Shown: piece by piece, positions 53,950 to 62,472 of the stretch
Layout: each line of letters begins with the position of its first letter
How positions within the stretch are numbered: the stretch's first letter is position 1
From: Prorocentrum cordatum
Lineage: Eukaryota; Sar; Dinophyceae; Prorocentrales; Prorocentraceae
Direction: 5' to 3'
Length of the DNA stretch: 64,000 bases
NCBI GenBank assembly: GCA_963575745.1
Contig: CAUYUJ010011192.1
Span: forward strand, 62,001 to 126,000
Notes under the pieces: model-generated
What the model was told of the DNA's origin: nothing
Databases searched by the model: none
The model's input: the letters and a program-made list of their open reading frames with translations, nothing else
Made by a program: the position numbers and the translations under genes

Positions 53950-55518
53950 TCACACAAACACCTCGGATCGATTCAACTTTGCATACTGAACGGGGCGGTG
54001 CAGAAGCGGAATGCGGTATCCCGCGCCGACGCCCTCTTGCAACCACAGGTTGCAAAACTTCAATCTCCGACCAGTCTCGACGGTCAAGCTAAGCTTGAAC
54101 CCAACGATGTCAAACACGATATTGCTGTCCGTGGAATTTGAATATCGTGGCCACTCTTTCTCGGATCCTGGCCGACCCGTTTTGGCGAAAGATACCCACA
54201 ACTCGCCCATAGTCTCCGCCAAACTCCTTCGACCAAACAGCGAGGAAGCGCTGTTAAACACAAAAGGCAACTCAGCGCCGTGGTATACGGCGGGTTGGAG
54301 ACCACGGTAAGCGAAATGGTACAAGAAAGACTGGCTTGAATGTTGCACAACAAGCTTGGCCCCGCAAACAAAGGTCCCGTCTGCGACAAGCCTGCTTGCC
54401 GTCGCTCTGTTGTCTGCGCCTGGGGGGTACAACTGCAACGCCATATCGTACAATGTCTCGTTGAAAACGCGTCCATTGCTGAGAAACTCGCGGACGAACA
54501 ACTTATACGCGTCGCTGTCCATCCCAGTGGGGTAAGACGGATACACAAACACATCTCCTTCATTGGTGTTGCTACCCCCCACAACGGGTACTTGTGCATG
54601 TCTGCCTTGTACAAACAGAAGCACGGGATCTTCCGTAAACTCGTCATTGTCAACGGTCGGCCCCCAACCGAGGGTTGCAAACAGATTGGAGTTCGGCGGG
54701 CTGGTGCTTGACTCCGCATCTGCCAGCTCCTTTGTTGTCTTGGAAACGAGACAAGCGATCCTGTCTGCCGACTGATCACAACCTGCCGCTCGCGAGAAAT
54801 TCGAGCCCTGAGCCAGCGAGATGTTGTTAATTTTGGCAGACGGAAATCCAGACTCGAATAGCGCGCTGGTGAACATCCCAAAACTTCTTGGGGCTACCAT
54901 GTGCATTACGACTGATATGGCACCTGCACTTTCCCCAAATATCATTAGACGTGCAATATCGCCGCCAAACGCCGAGATGTACCCAGACCGCTGCATGAAG
55001 CGCAGGCCTTCCCGCTGGTCCTTCAAGCCAAAGTTACCCATGCTGTCGGCGAGTAATGCCCACCCGAAAGATCCAAGGCGATAGTTTATTGTGACAACAA
55101 CAGCATGATGCTTCGTAGCAAGGTTGGTTCCATCGTAATCCGAGCCAGCTCCCCCGACAAACGCCCCGCCATGGATGAAGAAAAGAATAGGCATCGAATC
55201 TGCAAGCGATGGTTGCGAAACAGGCGTGTAAATGTTCATGAACAGACAATCCTCAGACCCGGCCTGGGCGGCAGACACGCATCGAGAGCCAAACGAATCG
55301 GCCCGCAAGCCTTCTGCTGCGTAGTTCTGCGTCCATGGCTCGGGATTGGCGAAGCGATTAGCTCCTGTCGGGGATAGAGCATAAGGGATGCCCTTGAACG
55401 AAGATACTCCCGTCGTGGCGTCAAAGCTACCGTGCACATTCCCCAGGGGTGTTTTGACAGTCACCGTACTCGCAGCAGCAGGGGCGAGGCAGGCCCAGGA
55501 TGCCAACACTGACATCAT
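53950..55518 (-). CDS. Type-B carboxylesterase (alpha/beta hydrolase), intronless retrogene
   Basis: Complete 522-codon frame, no introns, close to the usual 500-560 residues. It hydrolyses carboxylic esters; the natural substrate cannot be told. Residues 1-17 are a probable signal peptide (hydrophobic, ending APAAAS). EDCLFMNIYTP (89-99) is the family signature and HGGAF (116-120) the oxyanion hole. Ser197 lies in FGGDIARLMIFGESAGA. Glu320 (SNTNEGDVF) and His413 (VYHGAELPF) complete the triad. GRPGSEKEWPRY near 450 is the conserved C-terminal motif. The start is ATG at 55518; a second ATG follows at once. Tandem spliced-leader relicts end 68 nt upstream, so this is a reverse-transcribed trans-spliced mRNA. 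No stops or frameshifts, so it is probably functional. Confidence 0.92.
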   Translation of the reverse strand: MMSVLASWACLAPAAASTVTVKTPLGNVHGSFDATTGVSSFKGIPYALSPTGANRFANPEPWTQNYAAEGLRADSFGSRCVSAAQAGSEDCLFMNIYTPVSQPSLADSMPILFFIHGGAFVGGAGSDYDGTNLATKHHAVVVTINYRLGSFGWALLADSMGNFGLKDQREGLRFMQRSGYISAFGGDIARLMIFGESAGAISVVMHMVAPRSFGMFTSALFESGFPSAKINNISLAQGSNFSRAAGCDQSADRIACLVSKTTKELADAESSTSPPNSNLFATLGWGPTVDNDEFTEDPVLLFVQGRHAQVPVVGGSNTNEGDVFVYPSYPTGMDSDAYKLFVREFLSNGRVFNETLYDMALQLYPPGADNRATASRLVADGTFVCGAKLVVQHSSQSFLYHFAYRGLQPAVYHGAELPFVFNSASSLFGRRSLAETMGELWVSFAKTGRPGSEKEWPRYSNSTDSNIVFDIVGFKLSLTVETGRRLKFCNLWLQEGVGAGYRIPLLHRPVQYAKLNRSEVFV

Positions 55519-55586
55519 CGTGCCAGACTGGGGACGCCAATTGTCAACGCTCGCGCATGCTATATGCAGCTAGCCCGCGAAGCTCG

Positions 55587-55601
55587 CTTAAGCCAAACTC
55601 A
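55587..55601 (-). other. Truncated spliced-leader relict (15 nt)
   Basis: The minus strand reads TGAGTTTGGCTTAAG. It aligns with the last 15 nt of dinoSL (CCATTTTGGCTCAAG) at 11 of 15 positions. Its length is that of an SL cut at the internal AG of CCGTAG, as expected when a relict SL serves as acceptor for a new SL. It directly abuts the longer relict. Confidence 0.7.
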
Positions 55602-55623
55602 CTTGAGCCAAACTGGCTTCGGA
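55602..55623 (-). other. Spliced-leader relict upstream of the carboxylesterase
   Basis: On the minus strand, T + CCGAAGCCAGTTTGGCTCAAG matches dinoSL at 20 of 22 positions (T to A and T to G changes). It is in the gene's orientation and lies just 5' of the 15-nt relict. Not preceded by a polypyrimidine tract. Confidence 0.85.
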
Positions 55624-56291
55624 CCGCTGCTCCACGCGCCTCGATCCGTGCTTGACGCTTCCTCGCGTGCACGGCGGAGGCCAGTCCACAAGGCACGACT
55701 CCGGAGGCAACACCGGTCCCGAGGAGGGGGTCCAGACCTCTGGACGCTGCGAGAACATTCGATGTCGGGGGTCCGGGACTGGGAGGGTGGAGAACAAGGC
55801 CCTCCAAGGGCCCTTCCCGTGCTGGCCCCAAGAGGGGGCCTACGGGGCGCCTTCGGGGCCCTTTTTGTTTCGCCCTCCCCCCTCCCCCTACAGTGGAGGC
55901 CCGACCACAAGGAGAGCCTTCCACGAGAAACCCCAAACCCTGAGACCCCAGGACGCCCATGGATTCTTGGTGCGGGAGCGTCGCGCTCTCCATCACAAAA
56001 CCATCGAAACCCAAGAAACCCAGGGCACCCTGGAGGCAAGCAAGGAGGGAGGCAAGCAAGGAGGGAGGAGGAGGAGGAGGAGGAGGAGGAGGAGGAGGCA
56101 CCCTGGAGGCGAGCAGGGTATTTCTTGGCATGGGCCTCCACTGCATGACGGGGGGCAGACGACCCTTCTGCAGAGGCCCCCTGCCCAGAAGGCCGCCCCC
56201 CCTCGCCCCGCCCTTTCTTTGGCTGCGCGCCCCCCCCCCCCCCGTCCTCCAGGTAGAGCTGGTGAGCGGTCCGGCTCCTCCCAGGCAAGGG
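55624..56291. other. Spacer upstream of the carboxylesterase, no gene recognised
   Basis: GC-rich. Contains a (GGA)n tract at 56059-56098 flanked on both sides by 'accctggaggc.agca' (56027 and 56101). No gene was recognised. Confidence 0.5.
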
Positions 56292-56464
56292 TTGGGTCGG
56301 CAACGCCCTCCTACAGGCGGACTTTGGAGGAAGAATCGGTCGGAAAATCGGTCCCCGCACCATTTGGAAGAAACTACTCCAAAACACTCGGAACATCGTC
56401 CCCGTACAAATTTCTGTCTGACTGCTGTTGACTATTCCTCCTGTGGAGGGACATGCCCGACGAA
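56292..56464. mobile_element. MITE family D, copy 4
   Basis: 173 bp. The left end is TTGGGTCGGCAACGCCCTCC; the right end in reverse complement is TTCGTCGGGCATGTCCCTCC. Flanks GGCAAGGG and GGCAGGAG share 6 of 8 positions. The interior is moderately AT-rich. Confidence 0.6.
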
Positions 56465-57130
56465 GGCAGGAGAATGTCAGCTAATCTGGACACGCGCGCC
56501 GTGAAGGAAACGAGCCATGAGCGGAACGAGTCGGGCCCTGAATTTCGTTTGACACCTTTCGGCCTCACGGGGCCCTCCCCAGGCCCCTGGGTCGCCAACA
56601 GAACAACTACGAATGACAGGCTGGATCTGGGAGAAGGCCCCAGGGATCCAAGACACGTGCGCGCGCACGCACGAGCGCCGCCTCGACCCTTGACCCCCTC
56701 GTGTCCGCACTGCAGATGCTGCCATCGCACGTGCAGCTGTATACCCACAAGGTGCAGGTTTGACGCTCGTGATGGCGAGGTTCTGTCCCGACAAAGGCGC
56801 CCATTCGGCGGTGGACAAACCTCTCTTTCGTAAACCACCCTTTAGTGAAAACGGTCTAGGACCGAAACCAACGGACCTGGACCCGCAAAAACAACGGCCG
56901 CAACGCCCTCTCGCGAACCGAAAACGGCCAATCTACTAATCGGCGTGTCGGGGTAGGAGGTCTATCAACCTCCGACCCATACCGAGGAATGCGCCCTCAC
57001 TCCCTGCAACTCCTCCAGGAGAACATTGCACTCGCGCCGAGGGGGAAATAAAAGCTGCAGGCCGTCCGCCAAGCTCTCCTCCGCCCTCTGCACGCGATTC
57101 GGACACTCGGGCGAAGATCGGGCGCCAAGA
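56465..57130. other. Spacer, no gene recognised
   Basis: Moderate GC, overlapping frames of about 100-150 codons without recognisable motifs. I see nothing supportable. Confidence 0.45.
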
Positions 57131-57326
57131 TCGGGCTGGGCGAAAGGGGGGGACAGCATAGGGGGGGGGTGAGAATCAGCTCACGTAGCTGACTTTCCCA
57201 GCACCTCCTGGCGCCGGGAGGCACCCATGTATCGAGGAATGGGCCCGGCGGCGGGGCCGAAACCAGCTGCATGCAGCAGATTTCGTAACCCCCCCTTTCC
57301 CTATCCCCCCCTTTCGTTCGGCCCGA
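57131..57326. mobile_element. MITE family J, copy 2
   Basis: 196 bp. Ends are TCGGGCTGGGCGAAAGGGGG and, in reverse complement, TCGGGCCGAACGAAAGGGGG. Flanks CAAGA and CAACA match 4 of 5. It shares 'atcagctcacgtagctga' and 'ccgaaaccagctgcatgcag' with the copy at 38419. Confidence 0.7.
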
Positions 57327-58240
57327 CAACAATGGAGCGGATATCGAATGCCAGATCGAGCTGCCGGGCCTCCCCGAGCGGAGAGGGCTCCCGCACACTC
57401 CCCGCTCCAGTACTGGGGAGTGCCTCCCTGCTCACCGGACTAGCCTCACCTCTTAAAGACAGGAGGAAGATCGGAGGTCCTCCCGGAGGGCATCCTGCAG
57501 GATCCCGGCACACAAGAAGCCCCAAGACGGGCAGCAAGACTGCAACAGGAGCATCCAATAACGCCCCACCCTGAGATCCGACGACGCGAACATGATCCAA
57601 CATTGTGAAACATCACGACCAGAGTCCTAGACCCCATCCAAATTTCTGTGCACTTTCTCGAGATGGGTCGATCTGTGCGGGTCCCAGGGCCCGAAGCGGG
57701 GCCAAGAACGCCCGACTCGAAAGAGTCGAGACGCCATGGCCTCAAGGAAAAAACACTGCTCGGCACCCAGGACGCGCCACGAACCAACCAGGCGAGAGGG
57801 TCCCAGAAACGGCCCGCGGCCTGGCGCGACGGAGGGGGAGGAGGAGGAGGAGGAGGAGGAGGAGGAGGAGGAGGAGGTGGAGGAGGAGGAGGAGGAGGAG
57901 GAGGACGAGAGAAGGAGGAAGAGGAGGAGGGGGGCGGCGCCCTGGGATGCGTGCGGCGGGGGGGGCGGAGAGGCCCTGCGCTGTTGGGAGGAGTGCGCGC
58001 TGGGAACCCTTCGCGCTGCTCCTGCCGGTGCCTGCCATGGAACCAGCGCCCTCCGATCTGGACACCTCCCGGATGCGAGTAAAAGGGGGGGAGGGGGAGT
58101 CCAAGACGGCGCGCGCGCATTCTGGCCCGAGGCACGTGCGCGGGCCAGGGGGGGGGGGGAGGCCAGGGGGACGCACCGAGAATAAGAGGCGGGGGCACGA
58201 CACCTGGGCAGACGTCGTGGCCCCGGCCATGATAGCCACA
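57327..58240. other. Spacer with GGA tract, no gene recognised
   Basis: GC-rich, with a (GGA)n tract at about 57835-57930. 'gacacctgggcagacgtcgt' at 58199 to 'ggccatgatagccac' resembles segments at 26056 and 42523, a small dispersed repeat. Confidence 0.5.
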
Positions 58241-58269
58241 CGCAGGCACGCACGCACGCGTGCACGCGT

Positions 58270-58300
<31 letters not shown>

Positions 58301-58532
58301 GGCACGCAGGCACGCAGGCACGTACGCACGCACGCGCACGCGCACGCGCACGCGCACGCGCACGCGCACGCGCACGCGCACGCGCACGCGCACGCGCACG
58401 CGCACGCGCACGCGCACGCGCACGCGCACGCGCACGCGCACGCGCACGCGCACGCGCACGCGCACGCACGCACGCACGCACTCACACACACACACACACA
58501 CGCACGCACGCACACACACACACACACACACA
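58241..58532. repeat. Alternating purine-pyrimidine tract (CGCACG/CA)
   Basis: Begins as (gcac)n with gg breaks, then (cgcacg)n, then (ca)n. From 58318 to 58481 it alternates purine and pyrimidine without interruption for 164 bp, mostly CG and CA steps. Such sequence is a strong candidate for Z-DNA. Open frames through it are artefacts. Confidence 0.9.
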
Positions 58533-59640
58533 TTTTGGCGTCGCGGTCACGCGCGCGGTGGCATGGCCCCAGGCAGTCGAGCGGGCGAACGCGTGCGGCC
58601 TGGTCAAATCACGCGGCATGGGGACCAAAGGTTCACCCACAGAGGATCAACTGGGTCACCCGCGGTGGGTCGCGAGGGGAGGGGGCGAGGGGAGAGGGGG
58701 AGAGTGGCGGCAAGTCGAGGAGTGCAGTGCGAGAAACAAGGACGCACTCCTCATCATTCGACGCTCCTGACACCCCTGGGGTCCATCCTATCAATTTTTC
58801 CATCCCGTGCCGATGTTTGACGGCCCCCGAACCCGGGCCCTGGGCCAGACGAGGCCCTCCCGCGGGGCCCGGGACTGCGAAGAGCTCCCTCTAGCCTCGA
58901 ATCCGCGACCCCCGACGCGTACACCCGCGCAGGCTCCGACCCCTTCCCCAAGGCCCCTCGAGTCATGAAACAATAACAACGAAGCTGTTCCCGCAATGTT
59001 CGGTTTCTGGGGAATCTTTCCCCACCTGCGGGAGCTACAACGCACGACTCGAGATTGAAAGCCGATCCCAGGGGATGGGTTGAGATTTCTGAGGTCGACA
59101 TTCGGAACAACAAGCATGACGTCGGGACCTACGACCCGCCGAGACTGGCCCCTCATCCCAAGAGCCTTGTCTGGCAGCCCCGGGGCCCGGCAAGCGCCCC
59201 CCCCCCCGGATAGGCCGACAGTAGCGGCTCCAAAAAACCTCCCGGCGAATCTCGCTGCACGACGCGGCGTGGTCTGCGTCCCCCCCAACACGCCACGAAC
59301 AAATCTATACACATAGACACCCTCCGACGAATCTTGCGTGCAGGGTCGCGGCGTATACACACTCGCTGGCCCTCCATGGAAATCTGTACACCGCCGCCCT
59401 CCCCCGAGGCCCAGGGACACTCCACTGGAGGGCGTCTGTGTATGTAGTTCTGTGGCGTGCCCAAGCCCGCCCCCTCCCCATGCTGAGCGTCTTGTCGGCC
59501 TCCGCGAACTGGGTGGCGTCCGTCATGGCCAGCGCCCTGCTGGAGCCTGCCAGGACCCCCCCGCGGGCCGCCGCCGGCTCTGCATACTCTGGCCGCCCCG
59601 TTCGCTCCCTCCGGCCTCCCTCTCGGCCCATCCCTTGACG
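58533..59640. other. Spacer, possible short exon, otherwise no gene recognised
   Basis: On the minus strand, 59541-59480 reads ALAMTDATQFAEADKTLSM just after gctccagcag. It looks protein-like and is free of simple repeat. Immediately upstream, at the edge of the family F element, WKDKPTVKGWAER follows tggtggcag. These could be small exons, but no family or donor sites support a gene call. Confidence 0.3.
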
Positions 59641-59820
59641 GTGGGCTTGTCTTTCCACTGCCACCAGAAGAAGTAGGAGGGAGAGTGGTCCTCTTTCTCC
59701 TCCTCGTCCTCCTCCTCCTCCTCCACCTCCTCCTCCTTCTCTTCTTCCTCCTCCTCCTCCTCATCCTCCACCTCCTCCCCCCCTCCAGCCTCTGGTGGTG
59801 GTGGTGGAAAGCAGGCCCAT
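59641..59820. mobile_element. MITE family F, copy 2, with CTC tract inside
   Basis: 180 bp. The left arm is gtgggcttgtctttccactg then ccaccag; the right arm in reverse complement is atgggcctgctttccaccac then caccaccag. A CTC/CTT tract fills the space between (about 59693-59782). Arms match the copy at 39853-40028. Confidence 0.65.
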
Positions 59821-59949
59821 CCCTTGCTCCGTCTGGCTCCTCACCCCCCCACGCGCTAGCAAGCAGGTCCCCTCGCTTGTTTGAGGGCGCACCCGCTGTT
59901 TGTTCCAGGGCGGCAGCAGCCCGACTGCTCCGGACAACAAAAGAGCTGA

Positions 59950-60320
59950 CGGCGCACGGCAACGCCCGCGCCTCTCCCCAAAAGAGCCCTGGGAAGGGCC
60001 CCCCGCGAGCTGCCATTCCTGACCCTGTTGGAACTGAGAACGCGGAGGAGGAGTAGGAGGGGGAGGAGGAGGAGGAGGAGGAGGAGGAGGAGGAGGAGGC
60101 GGAGGAGGAGGAGGAGGAGGCGGAGGAGCAGGAGGAGGAGGAGGCGGAGGAGGAGGAGGAGGCGGAGGAGCAGGAGGAGGAGGAGGAGGAGGAGGAGGAG
60201 GAGGAGGATGATACGAACATAAGGCTTCCTATTGGGAAGCTGTCCCACGCGGTGCCGCGGCAGCGCCCGCCTCTCCTCTCGGAGAGCCCTGGGAAAGGGC
60301 GCCCCCCCCCGCGCGCCGCC
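59950..60320. repeat. Direct repeats flanking a (GGA)n expansion
   Basis: 'cggca.cgcccgc' to 'agagccctgggaa.gggc' occurs at 59957-60014 and 60258-60320. Between them lies a GGA tract (60045-60208) with gcg and gca interruptions. The sequence around the tract (ttggaactgagaacgcg ... cttcctattggg) recurs at 61208-61275, where the tract is only 'catgaggaggaaac'. Confidence 0.7.
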
Positions 60321-60604
60321 TGGGAGAGGGGGAAGGGGGTCAAGCGGTTGGTCCCAGCAGAGAGCCAGAGCTCTCAGCTTCTCAGGATCGAGATCTTTTC
60401 TGCATCGACATACTCCGATCTGGCAATACATCGGATGTCCCATGCGGTGCTCACCGCCTGTCGTCGGGGGACTTACTCTTCATAGGATTTCCGACGGATG
60501 TAGCGGCTCTCGTTCCTGCAGCCCGCACTGCCAGAAAAAATATCCTGGCGAAAGACCCAACAATATGCAGTTGTGGGTACCGCAATTGTGAATATGTTCT
60601 TGGT
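60321..60604. other. Spacer, no gene seen
   Basis: Contains 'gtagcggctctcgtt' (60498), which recurs at 61572. Nothing recognisable as coding. Confidence 0.5.
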
Positions 60605-61095
60605 GAAGCTCCCTATGGGGTAAAGGAGCGCTGAACTGGGTGGGGGTGACGCATGCGGGCGGTAGCACTGGGGCCGTCGGTGGAGCGCCGTATGGAGCCA
60701 CGAAGCGCTGTACTAGGTGGGTGAAAATACCAAATTACGTGTGTGGGGCGCATGCGGGCGGTCCCACTGGGGGCTTCGGTGAAGCTCCCAATGGTGCCAC
60801 CAAGCGCTGCACTGGATGGGGGGGAAAGGCATGCAGGCGGTAGAACTGGGGCCGTCGGTGGAGCTCCCTATGGGGCCACGAAGCGCTGTATTGGGTGGGC
60901 GAAAATGCCAAATCGGATTTGTGGGACGCATGCGGGCGGTCGCACTGGGGGCTTCGGTGAAGCTCCCCATGGGGCCACGAAGCGCTGTACTGGATGGGTG
61001 AAAATGCCAAATTGGGCGTTCCGGGACGCCTGCGGACGGTGGCACCGGGGACTTCGGTGGAGCTCCCTATGGGGCCACGAAACGCTGTATACTGG
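60605..61095. repeat. Satellite array related to the 77-bp satellite, opposite orientation
   Basis: 'gcatgcgggcggt'-type sites at 60651, 60750, 60829, 60928 and 61028, spaced 99, 79, 99 and 100 bp. Units share 'ggtggagctccctatggggc' and 'cacgaagcgctgta' with the reverse complement of the 34.7-35.9 kb array. The longer units carry an extra 20-bp insert (gtgaaaatgccaaat..). Confidence 0.8.
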
Positions 61096-61199
61096 GTGGG
61101 TGAAACGCAGGGAGGGAAGAGGAGAGGGGGAGGGGGAGGAGGGAGGGAGAACGGAGGGAACGCGGGGACCGTCTTTCAAAACGAGGACCCGACACCACA

Positions 61200-61290
61200 G
61201 GATGGTTGGGAATCCTGAGCCTCTTGGAACCGAGAACGCGATCCATGAGGAGGAAACAAACAAAAGGCCTCCTATTGGGGGGGGGGGATG
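61200..61290. repeat. Unexpanded counterpart of the 60.0-60.24 kb GGA locus
   Basis: 'gggaatcctgagcctcttgg', 'aaccgagaacgcg', then only 'atccatgaggaggaaac', then 'aaaaggcctcctattggg'. The same order is at 60022-60236 but with about 160 bp of GGA in place of the short purine stretch. Confidence 0.7.
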
Positions 61291-61343
61291 CCCCGCGCGG
61301 CGCAGACCGCCTGATCGTCGGGGGGCTTACTCTTATTGGCGAC

Positions 61344-61499
61344 GCGCAGAGGGGGGGGCAGGGGGGAGAGGGGAGGGCTTCTTAGCAGGGGGCTGATTCT
61401 TAGAAGGCTCCGGCCCTACATGTACAGAGAAGGCCCGCGCCCTCTAAGCAGGGGTGCTTCTAAGAAGCCCTCCCCCCACCCCCACCCCCCTCTGCGCGT
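61344..61499. mobile_element. MITE family G, copy 1
   Basis: 156 bp. The left arm is cgcgcagaggggggggcagg to gagggcttcttag; the right arm is its reverse complement, ending ctctgcgcg. An inner second pair, ttcttagaaggc/ccctctaag, surrounds 'cctacatgtacagagaaggc'. The entire element can fold as one hairpin. Confidence 0.75.
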
Positions 61500-61814
61500 G
61501 GCTGATTCTCATGGGACGAGAACGGTGTCATGATACGGGTGGCTCACGATGCGTGTCAGGATTTCTGGCGGCTGTAGCGGCTCTCGTTATTGTGGCCCGA
61601 GTGGAACATCAGAGAGTGTAGGAGCATTATCATGACCGCCCGTAGCATGACTTCAACCTCGAACGCTTTCGGACTGCTGGGCCAGCGGAAAAGGGGGTAA
61701 CCAAGCCAGACCTCCCCCGGGGCACCAGAATCTCGAAGCGAATCCAGCGGTGGCGACGAGGGCCTCCCATGAGGCCCAACAAGGGGAAAACGAGGGAAGG
61801 CAGCGGCATCGGTA

Positions 61815-61997
61815 CCCATCGGTTGGAAGAAGTAGGTAGAAAAATGAAGTAGGAAGGCGGATAAAGTAGATTGGGCTCGGGCCTGCCCAAAGTGCAACGA
61901 AACGCAGCAAAAGCAGATCGGCGTTTCAAGTGGGAAAGCGCTTGAAGTGGATGGGGATCTGGGGATCCAGAAACATCTGCTTTCAGCGACCGATGGG
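61815..61997. mobile_element. MITE family H, copy 3
   Basis: 183 bp. Ends are CCCATCGGTTGGAAGAAGTA and, in reverse complement, CCCATCGGTCGCTGAAAGCA. The interior has 'gaagtaggaaggcg' and 'ggatctggggatccagaaac'. It is followed within 4 bp by a CTC tract (62001-62060). Confidence 0.7.
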
Positions 61998-62000
61998 CAG

Positions 62001-62060
62001 CTCCTCCTCCTCCTCCTCCTCCTCCTCCTCCTCCTCCTCCTCCTCCTCCTCCTCCTCCTC
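62001..62060. repeat. (CTC)n tract
   Basis: About 60 bp of CTC adjoining the family H element, ending tctcaag|ggtgcc. Confidence 0.9.
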
Positions 62061-62230
62061 TCAAGGGTGCCGATCCCGCGGCGCGGACCGTGACGCGCGG
62101 CCCGCGTGCCCCTCCGTCCGAGGTTGGCGGCCGCCCTCAGCGCTGGCCCCGTGGGCCCGCGCCTCCGCCTCCCCGGGGGCTGCCCAAGGGCTGCCCCGCG
62201 AGCCCTTCCCATCCCGTCCCCCTTCGGCGG

Positions 62231-62472
62231 CGCGCAGAGGAGGGTAGAGGAGGAGGAGGAGGAGGAGGAGGAGGAGGAGGAGGAGGAGGAGGAGGAGGAG
62301 GAGGAGGGGGAGGAGGGGGAGGAGGAGGAGGAGGAGGAGGGGGAAGGCTTCTTAGGAGGAGACTGTTTCTTAGAAGGCGCGGGCCTCACATCTACAGAGA
62401 CGGCCCGCACCTTCTAAGAAGCAGGGGTGTTTCTAAGAAGCCTTCCCACCTCCCCCCACCCCCACCTACGCG
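62231..62472. mobile_element. MITE family G, copy 2, with expanded GGA in the left arm
   Basis: Ends (cgcgcagag ... ctacgcg) and the inner arms (ggaaggcttcttag, ttcttagaaggcgcgggcc / ggcccgcaccttctaagaa, ctaagaagccttcc) match copy 1. In copy 1 the left G-rich arm segment is about 30 bp. Here it is about 105 bp of GGA (62247-62343), while the right arm keeps the short CCCCCACC form. The expansion therefore arose in one arm after insertion or duplication. Confidence 0.75.

Noticed and set aside
57605-58894. 429-codon plus-strand frame
   Set aside because: Crosses a GGA tract and the CGCACG/CA alternating tract; only repeat composition keeps it open.
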